From Lunularia cruciata (lineage: Eukaryota; Streptophyta; Marchantiopsida; Lunulariales; Lunulariaceae): a DNA stretch of 64,000 bases. The translations under genes and the position numbers were made by a program. The notes beneath the pieces were generated by a model, which made no database searches, had not been told where the DNA came from, and saw only the letters and a list, made by a program, of their open reading frames with translations. Location of the stretch: NCBI GenBank assembly GCA_948567375.1, contig OX419755.1, positions 66,344,944 through 66,408,943 of the forward strand, given 5' to 3'. Shown one piece after another: positions 22,990 through 35,310 of this stretch (positions within the stretch are counted from its first letter, which is position 1; each line of letters opens with the position of its first letter).

Positions 22990-23965
22990 AGTTATGTAAA
23001 ATAATAAAAATTGAAACTCACTTTAACAAATATGCATCTTTGCTATTGTCTTTAAGTTGCACTCTAAGCTCACTAAGAGAATGCCATCTAGCTTTCAATA
23101 TTCCTATACAATGCTCATTTATCACCCTTGCTTTTGCCAAATATTTTTTTGAACTCTTGCTTGTCCTTTGTTTGGGCGTGCTTGAAAGCAAGGACTAGGT
23201 GATGCATGGGTACATAACCAGAATCACCTAAAAGGTACTCTTTGGCCTCAGAACTGCAACACCCCCTCTTTAGTTCAAATCATTCAACAATGATTATTTT
23301 TCAAACAAGTCATGTTGTGACATGACCTTGGCATTCATGAAAATAAACAAATCAAATCTAACCTTTAATGAATTTATGGAAATATACAAAGAGGAGCAAC
23401 AATGCTAATGAACCAAATAAAAGAACAAAACAAAATGTAAAACACTTACCTCCTAAAAAATGTATAATTCTCCTTTTATCATCACAAATCACTTGACCGT
23501 TCATGGAATATGAGCCCTTTTGGTTGAAATGGATTTCTCCATCCACGCCGGGTTGAGCAGCAAGAGAAAACAATATTCCATCTGCCAAAACAACACAAAC
23601 CAAGGAAACCTTTCTATGAAAAAAAATAGATATCCTCCTCCTCTCCTCGTGCTCAAGCCATGCAACTTGACTTCTCATCAAATCTAATATTGCGGTAATA
23701 ATTTGTCAATAAAGGCAATTGTTGAACATGCACTAATGCTCCAAATGTTTAACCCCCTTGCAACACAAGCTCCATTATTGTGATGCCCAAATCTATCGAG
23801 AGCTAGAACTACTTGGATCCACATTGGTGTTTGCTCCCACCGATAGTTTTTCCCAAAAATAGTGTGTGTTTTTATAAAATGTACTAATATTGAAAAGGAA
23901 TTAACATCCATTCTAGTAAGTTGGTAAAAAGCATTCACATTTAAATTTCTAAAATACTTAATCAC
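22990..23965 (-). mobile_element. PIF/Harbinger-type DNA transposase relic
   Basis: The minus strand resembles HARBI1-like DDE transposases in order. From 23,965: FYQLTRMDVNSFSILVHFI, then VLALDRFGHHNNGACVARG, the helix-turn-helix-like part that ends STIAFIDKLL. Near 23,500: IHFNQKGSYSMNGQVICDD, matching the family's NRKGYYSLNVQVVCD segment. Then come EYLLGDSGYVPMHHLV (about 23,240) and NEHCIGILKARWHSL (about 23,125), matching the ADSAYPL and EHAIGRLKGRF segments. A plausible intron (donor at 23,449, acceptor at 23,254) separates the last parts. The segment that should hold the second catalytic Asp (GWPGSVHD in the family) is not visible. The frame shifts around the seven-T run at 23,144-23,150, and another shift lies near 23,680, so it is dead. 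No terminal inverted repeats were located. Confidence 0.75.
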
Positions 23966-24900
23966 AAATTCTCAACTACAAGGATAAGTAACTTACGGCT
24001 CCAATTATATATGCATATGTGCATACTCCCACACACTAATGAATAATTAGAACATATCTAAATCTCCTCCTCCTTCTTCATTTTCATCTTCTAGTCTTTG
24101 CAGTGAGATCTCCAAATTGTATAATCCATTATATACATGTCCTAATGTTTCTAGTTAGTTCTCCATGAGTACTCCTCTCTGCATGTTATACTCGAATCAA
24201 TTCTCCTTGATTCTTGAATCACCAAAGATAACACCTGCTTTGCATGCTCTACTCTTCTTCATTCAACGCTCTATCCTATCGACTCGGTTCTCCTCAATTC
24301 TTGAATCACCAAAGATAACTCTATTCTCTGCACAATGAACAAGAAGCAAGATAAGAAATTCATTTCATAACTTGTACAAGTTGAACAAGAATTTTTAAAT
24401 AATGGAATTGAGGATTTCAGATGGTGCTTCAAACGAATTCACTCCCCCTTTCAAACCTTCATACAACCCACACACTAATCTTCCCACTTCGTGATTAATT
24501 TTCTCGTTCTCGTCCTCCTTGTTCATCTTGTCATCTCGTGCAGGTCATCTATGCTCTTTGTGTTCTTGTACATCACCCATGTTCATTGCTCCCTTCGGTG
24601 GCCACTCGATTTACTCTAACCTAAACCAGGCACTTTATTAACCCTAAAGTGTACTTAATGCACTATAGTGTGACAACAAATAACTCCATATCCCTTATTT
24701 CCTACGTACCACCTCTTATGGAGTTTGCTAATAATAAAGAACTTGATCGGACCCTTTCTTCCTCCAGCCCGCACCCTGAACAGATTCAGTCTACGCTTCG
24801 TAATAATCTATATGAGAATATACAAAGCTTAGGAAAACTATTTCTGAAACCCCCTTTGCAGATATATCCTATCCACACCAGGCCAACATGTGACTCAAAT
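23966..24900. other. Repeat-to-gene-island transition
   Basis: No gene seen. A 20-bp word, ATTCTTGAATCACCAAAGAT, occurs twice about 79 bp apart (near 24,220 and 24,299), the trace of a small duplication with diverged flanks. Composition shifts from AT-rich to more balanced near the right end. Confidence 0.45.
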
Positions 24901-27900
24901 GTTTAGTGCTATATATGGACATGAGATGCACGACATAGGAGCTCCTCTTGTGGGTAAAGACAGAAGTGGTTTGTCCTACCCCATCTACCACAGAATCTCC
25001 ACAAAACTATGCGTCCCGGAGCTGGAGGGAGCTCGGAGAAAGTCATGACTGCAGAAATTAGGATACAGAAGCCTAAGACAAGATCAGGACAAAAGAAGAA
25101 GATGATGGCAAGAAATTGACTACAATACCAACGGGAGAAAGGAGAAGATAACACAACTTTTTAGAACCTATGGGTTCTATGTGAAGATGTTGCACTCCTC
25201 TGGACTAAATGGAAAGGCCTAGTATCCACAAAGCATCTATGTATATCCATCTATGTATATCCCACTTTTATCACCACACACGAGAGGCGGATCATGTATT
25301 CTCATGCGTTCACCAAGAATATTCGTTTGACTTGTTTCTCACCACGTCCGGTTGACGAAACCATATCCCTAAAGTGCCCAGTTTCAAGCATTCCGTGGTC
25401 ACAATGCCATATAACCTCGTTGGAAAGCGTTAGAAGGAATCTGGTTTCCGTGGGCTGCGTTTGCACTTCAGTCAGGCTCTTAGAGGCTCCTCCCAGATGG
25501 TCTTCAAGTGCAGTACTGGTGTCTCTTTCTGCTTACAGACTACGTTGAGTATGATAAAATTCTCCATTTCTCTCTCGAATTTAAGTACGATTCATCAGTT
25601 ATGGTTCTTATCTTGGTCTCTGGGTCAACTCATCCTGATTGCAAGAAATGTTTTTCATCCTTCGCTCGTGTTACCTACCGACTTTTTCTATCATTTCTGC
25701 TCAAAACTCGGATATTAGCTTAGGACACTCAGATGACAACTTCAACAGCTTCGATTACTTTCTAGCTAGATAACAAATGCGTTTTCTAGCCTGTTGACTC
25801 TATGGGCCTCCCGGCTTTATATTTCACTGTTTCGTTGTTTCAAATGACATGCCAAACTATATTAGATAGCAAAAGATGTGCTCAGGAAAGGTGTCCAAAC
25901 GACTTTATTTGATTCAATCCTTCCACCATGCGTTTCCTCTATGATTCCTGTCATATAGACTATCGAATCTTTCTTGACCTGGGATGTGCCTTTTCAGGAC
26001 ACTATTTTACACTTTTTTGTGGTTGGAGCTACCAAATCCGTCGAGCTACAGATGTGAAGTACTCAACATTCACAAAAAGAACTGAACTTGTCGAATGAAT
26101 TCGAAAGCACGTGCTAATGCTCCTCTAAGAACGAGACTTTCCGTGTTACGGTTATTATGGCTTTCACGGGCCCAGGATCCGCAATGAGATGATGGCCGTA
26201 ACTGCCAAATAACGACGAAAATGCTTCATAGCGTTTGGACTTGCGCTAGAAACACCACCATACAAAAGTTACGAGCATGGAATGCAGGAACACCACAAGT
26301 GACGGATAATTTTTCGGATGAATAGACGAGGAGTGGCCAGGAGAGGAAGGACAGTTTAAGCCGGAGAGTGTTCCGGTGGCTATGCGCGTTGGCATTGGCA
26401 AAACTGATTTAAGATTGACCTATCATCGGACGGACACGTGGTGGGGGCGACAATTGTGCAGCGCCTATAAGCTGTTTATCCCATCAAGGTTACCTCAGGT
26501 TTGCTTTGCTTGACCAACTTCAACATGTGAAAGAGAACGGGGTACATCTACTATACGTGGTTCCGGGATACGGGACCACGTACAGAACTATATTTGTACA
26601 GTTCTGCCGTGACTTCTACTTCTGGCCTACGATTGTCTTTTGGTAGTCTGCCAAGAAAAACAGGGGTAATCTTTCATCCCGGGACTCGGCGGGACCTTGG
26701 AGAATATACGTAAGTCAGATGCGAATTTCGCCTGGTTGCAATTTGAAGCATATTTTCTCTAGTTAGACGCAGAAGAAAACCACAGGTTGCCGCTTTGTAA
26801 ACCACCCTTTTAATTTATTTTAAACTGACTAATATCACTCGTTAAAATTTCTTCAGAATGCAATTGTCAACAAGAAAAACTGATTTAATAGAAATGTTTC
26901 AAGATTTTTAAGCCGGCAGTTTTGAACTTAAATGACCACAAGAGGTTTTAGAAGGAGCTTTATAGAACTGTTTTCAAGAAGGGAAAAGAGGCAACCTTGC
27001 TCTGAACAAAACTTAACGAATAGCGTTTTCCTTTTGCCCCGATGTGCAGGGTAATGAAGATATCCTTCACTCTTATGTTCTGATTTCTGTCACGAGATAC
27101 CTCAATCTGGAACTGCATAATCTCGTCGTATATGAGGCATATACCGCAAAGTTATCCAGGAATATTGGTGTGTGTAATCCACACATACACTCTCTGGAGT
27201 TTTCTGAAAGGAATTTGCCATTTCCCAGTATTGGATGCTGGAGAGGAGAATGTTAGTATGTTGACGCAACAGCTGAAGTACCAAACATGGATCAACAAGA
27301 CCAAGCATAAGTTAGAACCCATAATTTCGTGACTGTTGTTCTTTTGAATTCGTCTGCCAAAAGCTAGGCTGTAGAGACTGCTGTTGCGTGGGCTCAGTAA
27401 ACACGGCTCATTTATTAATTTTCTTTACTGATTACAGTTTAGAGTCAATTCGGTTGTTGTTTTCTGGAATGTGCATCCTTGCATCTTTCTGCCTGAAAAC
27501 ATGGAACACTTTCCTCGTGTTTCAAATATGGCCCATGTTAGCTGGACGCCATTATGCGAAGGTCCAAACCATAAGATTGGAGCTTCAATTAACACATTAT
27601 CATAGAAAAGAGAGGTTGGTACCAACCAACCGTCTTCTAGGATGTGGAAAAAGTTCCGTCTTCATGAAATGGATCAGAGGCATGTGATTTTGGTAGGGGT
27701 GTTTCTCAATTAAAACATGATGGGTCAATGGATGTTGCCTTACGTAACTCGTACATGATATACAACTAACTACAGTTTGAATGCTTGGAGGAAGTTATGT
27801 TAAAACTCCGTTACTATTAGCAAAGATAAAATACTAAGTTTCATGGAATACATACAAGGCATACCCCGTGCTAACATATGAAGAGGAACAGACGTTTGTT

Positions 27901-28960
27901 ACGTTTGATTCCCTCACAATATAAAGGTTACGGGGTTTTCAAATTGCAGTTCTACATGCGAGTTAAGTGGATATTTCAGCTGTGGTGTAAACTTTTTCCA
28001 TCTCAAGGAAACCCCAAGAATGAAATTGTTAGCAGACTCTGAGGGAATTTGAGATGCAGACCAGAAACCTGAGTAAGTGGGAACCATATTTCTCACATAA
28101 AGTTCTCTCGAAGAGTCGTTCGTGCCAGTGTTGTCAATTGGTACATGAAATGATCCATGACGAGATGTGACATTTAACTTGAACTTTACGTTATAGATTA
28201 ACATCAACTTAAGCACTGAGCTTAACATCACTTTAGCCTTAATAATACCTTCTGTGGAGTTCGGTTTCCACGGCTTGACAATTGGCGCCTGCAGGTTGTC
28301 CTAAACACGAACTGACGTGTCGGGAGAAGAGCCCGAAGATAGGTAATATTCCACTCATTGTCCGAAAGTTCTTTCCTCGACAAGGTTAGAACTGCTCTGA
28401 ACTGCGCAGTTGAAAAGCGAAAGAATTCAACGGTCGGAAAGCCATGGTTCCGCTAGCGGAGTTCTACTATCAAAGCCACCGTGGTCACATGTAACCGGGT
28501 TATAGTTGAGGCAATCAGATTAGGGTTGAAGTGGCGATGGAGACCGGGCCACGTCAAATGGAGCTCCGGAGTGTGCGAGTGGGGTTGAGGGATACAATGC
28601 TCAAAACCTGCCTTCTGTCCCCAATCGATTTGCCGGGCAGCTTGTGGCATTCACCAACCGGCGGCATCCAGCACGGCGGAAGAGTCCGGGGGCATAATAA
28701 CTCACCGCGAAATGTGCTCGATTGAAACGGAATTGGTGCTGAAATTGGATAGTGCAGAGATAGGTTTCTTCCTATAGGTTAACACTTTTGATTCTCTACC
28801 TGGTTCGCCCTGAAGCTATACCGTAGAACGCTGTGAGGTGAGGGGAGTTGGGAGATCAGTGATCCAGAGCTATCTTGTCCCTACCTGCATCAGGAGCTTT
28901 GTTTGTTTGAGACGCTGGTGGGAGGATATCTCATTTCCTCTGGCTCTGGAGTAGGTAGTA
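24901..28960. other. 4-kb intergenic stretch without recognised gene
   Basis: Balanced base composition like the gene island, but open frames are short (up to 105 codons, minus strand 28,231-27,914) and show no family resemblance. A hairpin pair sits at 26,554-26,606. Old eroded transposon or intergenic DNA is likely; I see no conserved protein motif on either strand. Confidence 0.5.
26554..26606. repeat. Two adjacent inverted repeats
   Basis: First stem: ACGTGGTTCC (26,555-26,564) pairs with GGGACCACGT (26,572-26,581) with one mismatch and a 7-base loop. Second: CAGAACT (26,583-26,589) pairs with AGTTCTG (26,600-26,606). The arms of the first include ACGTGG/CCACGT, a G-box-like core. No function can be assigned. 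Confidence 0.5.
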
Positions 28961-29078
28961 GTGGAGTCTCCGTTCATTCTAGAACTTCAGGGAGCCTCCC
29001 CGGCTCAATCGCCGTAGAGGAGAGCACTTGACACTCGTTGTGGGAGAGAGAGCGGTCCGTCCAATTCAAGCCTTACCT

Positions 29079-29096
29079 GCTGCTGCTGCTGCTGCT
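29079..29096 (+). repeat. CTG microsatellite in the carrier gene 5' region
   Basis: About six CTG units, roughly 620 bp upstream of the carrier start codon. A second short array of TCTCG units lies at about 29,361-29,385. Both probably lie in promoter or 5' leader DNA. Confidence 0.7.
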
Positions 29097-29719
29097 TTAG
29101 CAAAGAAGCAGTGTGTGTCATTTATCTTCTCCCCTTTCTCTGACACCGTGTAATCCATTTGGCGATCTGTCTCATCCCATCTTTCTCTCTCTCTGCCCAA
29201 ACCCCCTGCCTCCCTGCCTGCGTGGTGTACACACGACCTGTGACACACCGTATGTAGATTTCTTCATTTCTAGAGAGGCATCGACAGCGAGGGAGTGGAG
29301 GGAGCGACTAACGAGTGCCGGGGTCATTCTTCTATGACTTGAACGAAGGAAGGAACCTTGTCTCGTCTCGTCTCGTCTCGCCTCGTGTAGTGTTGTGCAT
29401 GATCCAACGTCAAAAGCGGAATCCAGAAGTTGATGGGAGCCCAAGACTCGGGGCTAGCAAAATAGCTAGTATGCGGAATGGTTCATCGTCTGTTGGACGA
29501 CAATGAGGAGGCGCGTGGTAAAATTCGGCTTGGCTATTTGAAGGGTCACTCATCACCAAAAGCGAATTCATTGAAAGGTGCCCCCGACGCCGAGGTCTGA
29601 GGCCGTAACCATTTGTGGAGGGGCAGAAAATTGTTTTACAGACGACAGAGTTTGAGTAGTACGAGGTTCACCAAGACCTACAAGATTTAGCATATTTGAA
29701 GGGCAGACAGTAGGACTGA

Positions 29720-32156
29720 ATGGCCGGAGCTCGAGGCACCGCGGAGACCTTGACATCGCGCGCAGCCACAGCTAGCGCAGGGCAGATGCAAAGGCAAAGG
29801 CAAAGGCTGATAGCGGAGAGGGTAGCAGCTCTTCCCCCTCTTGTTTGCAAGCCTTCTGATCGCAGTTTAGACTTCTCCGGCAGGCATGCTGATCCGGTGC
29901 CTGTGGGTGAATTTGAGCTCAGAACTCTATTTCCCCAAGTTGATAAGATCATAGAGGCCCAAGAAATTGAGGAGAGGGAGCGTAAGGTACCTGAGAAAAG
30001 CAAGAAGGTGCTCATTAAGCCGGTTCGAGTGAAGGTGAAGAATGCGAATTTGAAGAGGCTCCTAAGTGGTGCCATTGCTGGAGCATTTTCCAGAACATGT
30101 GTTGCTCCACTTGAGACAATAAGGACGCATTTGATGGTTGGGAGCGGTGGAAAAAATTTTCCTGCGGTTTTCAATCATATTGTGAGTCAGGAGGGTTGGC
30201 GGGGCCTTTTCCGGGGAAATGGTGTCAATGTCATTCGAGTGGCTCCGAGCAAAGCCATTGAGGTACGTCCAGCAAGAGCTCAACTTTCACCTTGTCACTG
30301 CGTTCTCAGTCTCATCTATATCCTGGAGTAAGCTTCAGTAAATATTATTTCCGGTTTCAAATCCTGATAATTAGGTGAAAGCAGGAACGTTTAATTTAAC
30401 CAGTTGACACCAGGAACACTTTATGTGAGCCGGAATTGGAATGTTCTTTTCTCCGGTCGTATCCACATTGTAAAGAGTATTGTGTAGCAGTCAAAGAAAT
30501 ATAATTAGTCTCGTATTCCTGTCAAACTTTGCTCTGTCCCCTTTGCCAGAAAGCAACATTAACTTGCTTTCCTGCTTTATCGCTTGGTACTGCTCTGGAA
30601 TCAATGCTTCTTTCGTTAAGCGCTCCATAATGTCGTGCAATTGTATGCAATCCTCACCTTTCATGGAATGTATGAGCCCTTCAGAAACATTATAGGTGCA
30701 ATTCGCAGTTGCCTAGACTTGCATGAAATGAGTTTGCGTCGGCTCTATCATCAGTGGGTGTGGGTAACCCCGTTCCACGGACGGTTCCTGCTCTCATTTT
30801 ACATATAATGAGTCTCGTATTTTCTAATTTTTGATGCGGTCCCGCCGTAACCACTATTCAATCTTTTGTTCTCATGCCGAGGATCACCCAGAAGCTCTTT
30901 TATGTCTATCTATCTGGATAAAAGTCGCAATTCTTCTTAGCCGTGATATCTCTAGAGTTTGCTTGTTGCCATAAGTCAATACCGGTCTCTTTATTGATCT
31001 GGCTGTTGTTATACTTCTTTATCTCCAAAACCTTCGCCCATCATTTTTCTCCTCTCATCGTAGGAGCGGAGGATTCCAAGTCGATTGGAGGATGACTCAA
31101 TTGTCGTATTCGTTGCAGCTGAAATCTTTTCTTAGGCTTTGTAATTAAACCTGATGGCTCCCGCTGGCACCGAGTATTCCAGCAGGGTTATAAGACCCCT
31201 TGCTGCACTTTTAGGGTTTGAATCCAGGGAATTCTTCGATAAGACATGCTCAATGAAGTGATTTTTTCTCGACGGTGACTCCATGTAGGTTGTCTCCAAA
31301 TTTTGACCCTGCTCGTGTCTTGTTTTTCCAGCTGTTTGCCTACGATACCGTGAAGAAATACTTGACCCCAAAGGACGGGGAGAAACCAAGGATTCCTTTC
31401 CCAATTGCACCTGTGGCGGGTGCTACTGCAGGCGTCTGCTCTACGTTGATCATGTATCCACTGGAGTTGTTGAAAACCCGGTTGACTATTCAGGTCAGTG
31501 GTTGTCAGTTTCTGTCCTTAAGCTTTAGTTCATGCATAGAGAATTATGTTAATTGTTTTGGGGTCTTAGATGAGGCTCTTCATTCTAAGTTTCACACTGG
31601 TTCTTCCGGTCGAAAGTTATGTCGGAGCCTTAGCGAAGGACATTTGTGCCTAACATTCTGTTGCTTCTGATTGCAGCGTGGTGTCTATGATAACCTACTA
31701 CATGCAATGGTAAAGATATGTACGGAGGAAGGTCCGAAGGAGCTGTACAGAGGGCTTACTCCTAGTGTTATTGGAGTCATACCTTACGCCGCCACAAACT
31801 ATTTTGCCTACGATACTTTGAGGAGGCTCTACAAGAAGTATACAAAACAGGAGAGAGTAGGAAATCTGGCAACGCTGTGCATTGGTTCTACTTCTGCAGC
31901 CCTTTCAAGTGCTACTACTTTCCCTCTGGAGGTCGCTCGTAAGCAGATGCAATTAGGAGCTGTAAGCGGTCGGGTTGTATACAGAGATCTCCTCCACGCC
32001 CTAACCAGCATTCTTGAGCAGCAAGGGCCTGCTGGCTTGTACCGAGGACTTGCCGCTAGTTGCTTCAAGTTGATTCCAGCTGCTGGTATTTCTTTCATGT
32101 GCTACGAGGGTATGAAAAGGGTCCTTATTGAAGAGGAGGAAGGCCAACAACGATGA
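29720..32156 (+). CDS. BT1: Brittle-1-like adenine nucleotide carrier (mitochondrial carrier family)
   Basis: Three exons fit without frame conflict: 29,720-30,262, 31,332-31,493 and 31,677-32,156, all phase 0 with GT/AG borders, giving 394 residues. It has three mitochondrial-carrier repeats with the signature PX[DE]XX[RK]: PLETIR (130-135), PLELLK (224-229) and PLEVAR (318-323), plus RGNGVNVIRVAPSKAIE, typical of the BT1 group. These carriers move adenine nucleotides (ADP-glucose in cereal endosperm) across plastid or mitochondrial inner membranes. The N-terminal 110 residues are Arg- and Ala-rich and may act in targeting, but no clear cleavage site is seen. The ATG at 29,720 is the first Met of a frame that stays open into repeat 1. 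The substrate cannot be told from sequence; family membership is near certain. Confidence 0.92.
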
Positions 32157-35100
32157 CGGTTCGCAATTGCGGAGCTTTCGAGCTTTCTTTCCTTTGAGGT
32201 CCACCTCAGTTCACGCGGCAGTCCTCAGCGCATGTGCTATGTCTATCCAGTTAGTCCGATGGGGTGAGTTCCTTCCCTGGAGTCAGCCTGCATCTCTACC
32301 TCTGTGATCTAATTCTCGCACAGGAGCCTTAACATCCCTAAACAAAGATTGGACGCCCATGTTTCTTAAGATTCGACTTAGCAGGTCCGAGGTCCGTGGT
32401 CCTCCTAAGCAAAATCACGTCCTCCGTTGACTCCCCATAAAGTGTCATCTAGCCCTTAGAGTCCATGTACATTTCAGCATCTACTACCACGTAACTAAAA
32501 CCCTAGTTTCATGCCTGGGTTGTCGAAAGGGTTGAGTGAGTGAGTAGAGTGACGATTAGCACCTGTTGTAGAGGAAGAGGGGAATCATTCGGATCTTGAG
32601 TGTACTTTTATGAGCGAGAATTTTCAACAGAGGTAGGAAAGAAATTCAATACTTCCGCAGGAGGAATCATCTGCAGAGAATGAGTGATCAAATTCAGTGC
32701 GACACGTATCGCCACTACTGAGTTCTACTTGTTGAGTTGTATGTGTGTCCATCTATGGCACTGTCACGGGAACGCCATATTGCATGGAATTACATCAAAT
32801 CAGCAAGGCGCACGTTACCATTTAGAGGGTAGGCCTCACTCAATAAGCAAAGCTCAAAAACGACTTAGAGCCGTTCTGAGCAATGTTATCACGTAGTCCA
32901 AATTTACCGATTAAAGATAGTTCATCACAACAGGGTCTATTCTCAGCAGCAATAGAGTAGTATTACAGGAAAACTTGTAGTACATAAGGTGACAGCAGTG
33001 AAGCAGAGCTGATTTTTATAGTGGGCACCAACAGATTGTCGGGGCTTTCCACACGAAGTACCGTTGCTCTGTGGAGTAGTCACCGCAAGTGTGACCTCAT
33101 TGTAAAGTTAAGAGTTGAAAGTTGGGTCGATGGCGTGATATGCACTCTTCTCAGATTATGTGGTTTTCTTACAGGTGTCTAATATTTGCTTTTGGTTACA
33201 ATTTTCTCTTGAAATGGCGGGAGCTTTTGCCGCTCGGTGTTAGTGGAATTAGTTTCGATGGTCCGTGTCTGTGTCTGCCCATGAACAATTGGCATTTCAG
33301 GAGATGTGTATTTGGAAGGGACAGAACTATCTGGAAGGTTTAGAAGTTTCCTTTTCATATCGGCCGATTGCTGTAACATAGACAAAACCAATTTAGGTTA
33401 CCGCTGTCCTGATTGTATATTTTAGAATGATTTGTGTAACCGTGTCTTAATGTGCTCGAGATTCGTTCTTGATCTCTATACTTACGTAATCTTGTTGATG
33501 ACAGGCTTGTAATTAGGACTACAGATATACTTTTTTAATATTGATTTCGGTCTTTTGCCATCGTCTTGCAGAACATTGAAATGAGTAGTTTGTAGCTTGA
33601 TGCATTTCACATACACAGACTTTGAGCTTCCTTATGACTTTTGTAAAGTTTTTGTCCTCGACTCCATAGAACCTCAGCATGAAACTTCAAAGACGGTAAC
33701 TGGAGATGTTTTAGATGTACGACGCCTTAAATCGGTTTGGAATATGATTAGACGAAAACAGAATCCGTGGAAAACAGATTGATAAGACTCCGTCACCACT
33801 AGAAGGCATGAAATGTGGCATGCATTAGTGATCCAGTTATTTTTGTCCACCAGGTTCTTTAGTGTATTGGAGGTAACTTCTAAACCCTAGGCACTCGAGC
33901 TAAGTGTCTACTGTGTTTAGCTAGTTCTACTCGCAACATCAAGCGCACTTGTGTAAGTTTGGCATTGTTGCTGTGAAGCACATTCGAGCCATGTCTTTCG
34001 TAGCAAGCTCCTCAGTTTGTTTACACGTTTCTTAAGGCTACTGCCACTGCCACTTCCTCAGTCTGCTTTCGGTGAGAAATTCGTCTATGTGGGCTTTAGT
34101 CTACTTGTCCTTTACAGCCTAACTGTGAAATTGACAATCCACCTTCTAGTCTATGGGATCGAGGGAGATTGTTCAGAAATAAGTTGTCAAGATAATGGTA
34201 GTTTCTACTCTAAATCATCGTCAACTTCCTACACCATATCATCCATTGCAAAACAGTCCTATAAAACTGTTATACAATATTAACCCCCAAGTCCAAGCAT
34301 GCACTTTCTGCACATCAGCATATGTCTACGAGTTGTGTTCCCAGTGGGGACTTCAATGGTAAAACAAAGCAAGAAGTGTGAGCAAGAATCCCACTCAATG
34401 GCCTGGAGTACCCGACCACAAAAGCGGACAAACGCGTTGCTCCAGACTACGGTTGCGACAACATTCTGGAAATGGACGTGAAAGTTTGATGGACGGAGTC
34501 TAGCGTGAATGCGTGCTGTTAAAGCTGTAGAAGGAGAGTATAGTTACCATGGCGACACGTGTCCCCTCCACCTCGTGTCAAGTTTGAATTCGAGCGCGCT
34601 ACTACAGTATCTCCTTTCTTTCGGAAACTGTTCCGAACACTTTTCCATGACACCTGCCAAAAACTCATCGGTAATCCTATCTACCGGTTTTCTCCTAAGC
34701 TTTTGTGCTAATTTCGGCATCTGTAGGAATATTCTACAAATATAGTCTGTCTCTTCCCCAGCACAGAGTATATAGATACCGGGATTCTGAGAATCTGTCG
34801 GGACGACATCCGCCGGGACTTCCAGAATAGAGGCCCTAAGAAGAGAAGAAGAAGAGCCGACCGACGCCTTCACGGTAGTCCCAATTTTTGCCGCTCACGC
34901 ATCGACGCCTCTTGTCGTTCTTTCTCGAGCTGGTTCCCCCTGTGAGGTAGAACTCGGGAACTGGAGCTTTACATTGCCCTTGTTTCTGTAGCAGCGGAGG
35001 AGAGATCAGTCTCACTTCGCCCGATTGACTGGTTTAACTTTCCGCGCAAGCGAGGAGCAGTCCTCGAGAACGGGTTTTGTCGACCCCTCTGTAGTTAAGA

Positions 35101-35310
35101 TGTTAGTCTTGTTTTAAGGCCTGCGGGACGCAGAAGTGGGAGTTGTTTTACTGCTCTCTGATTTTCTCTCTAGCAGACGCCCGTTCAGTACGAGATTGCA
35201 CTTCGGTTTTCGGGGCGGAAGTGTAGGTGAGGAGTCCAGTGGTCGTTGGTGTAAGGTTTCTTTGCTAGAGTTGTAAGCCGCAGGCGGACGCATAGGTTGG
35301 AGGTGCAGAA
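32157..35310. other. 3.1-kb interval between carrier and CYPRO4 genes
   Basis: Holds the 3' region of the carrier and the promoter and leader of the next gene. Short open frames (70-109 codons) lack motifs and look like chance. No RNA gene or repeat was recognised. Confidence 0.5.

Noticed and set aside
24909-25154. 81-codon minus-strand hydrophobic frame at the island edge
   Set aside because: Possible membrane-like stretch, but no homologous motif and no supporting context.
27914-28231. 105-codon minus-strand frame in the 4-kb gap
   Set aside because: Reads smoothly but shows no family motif, start context or splice partners that I can support.
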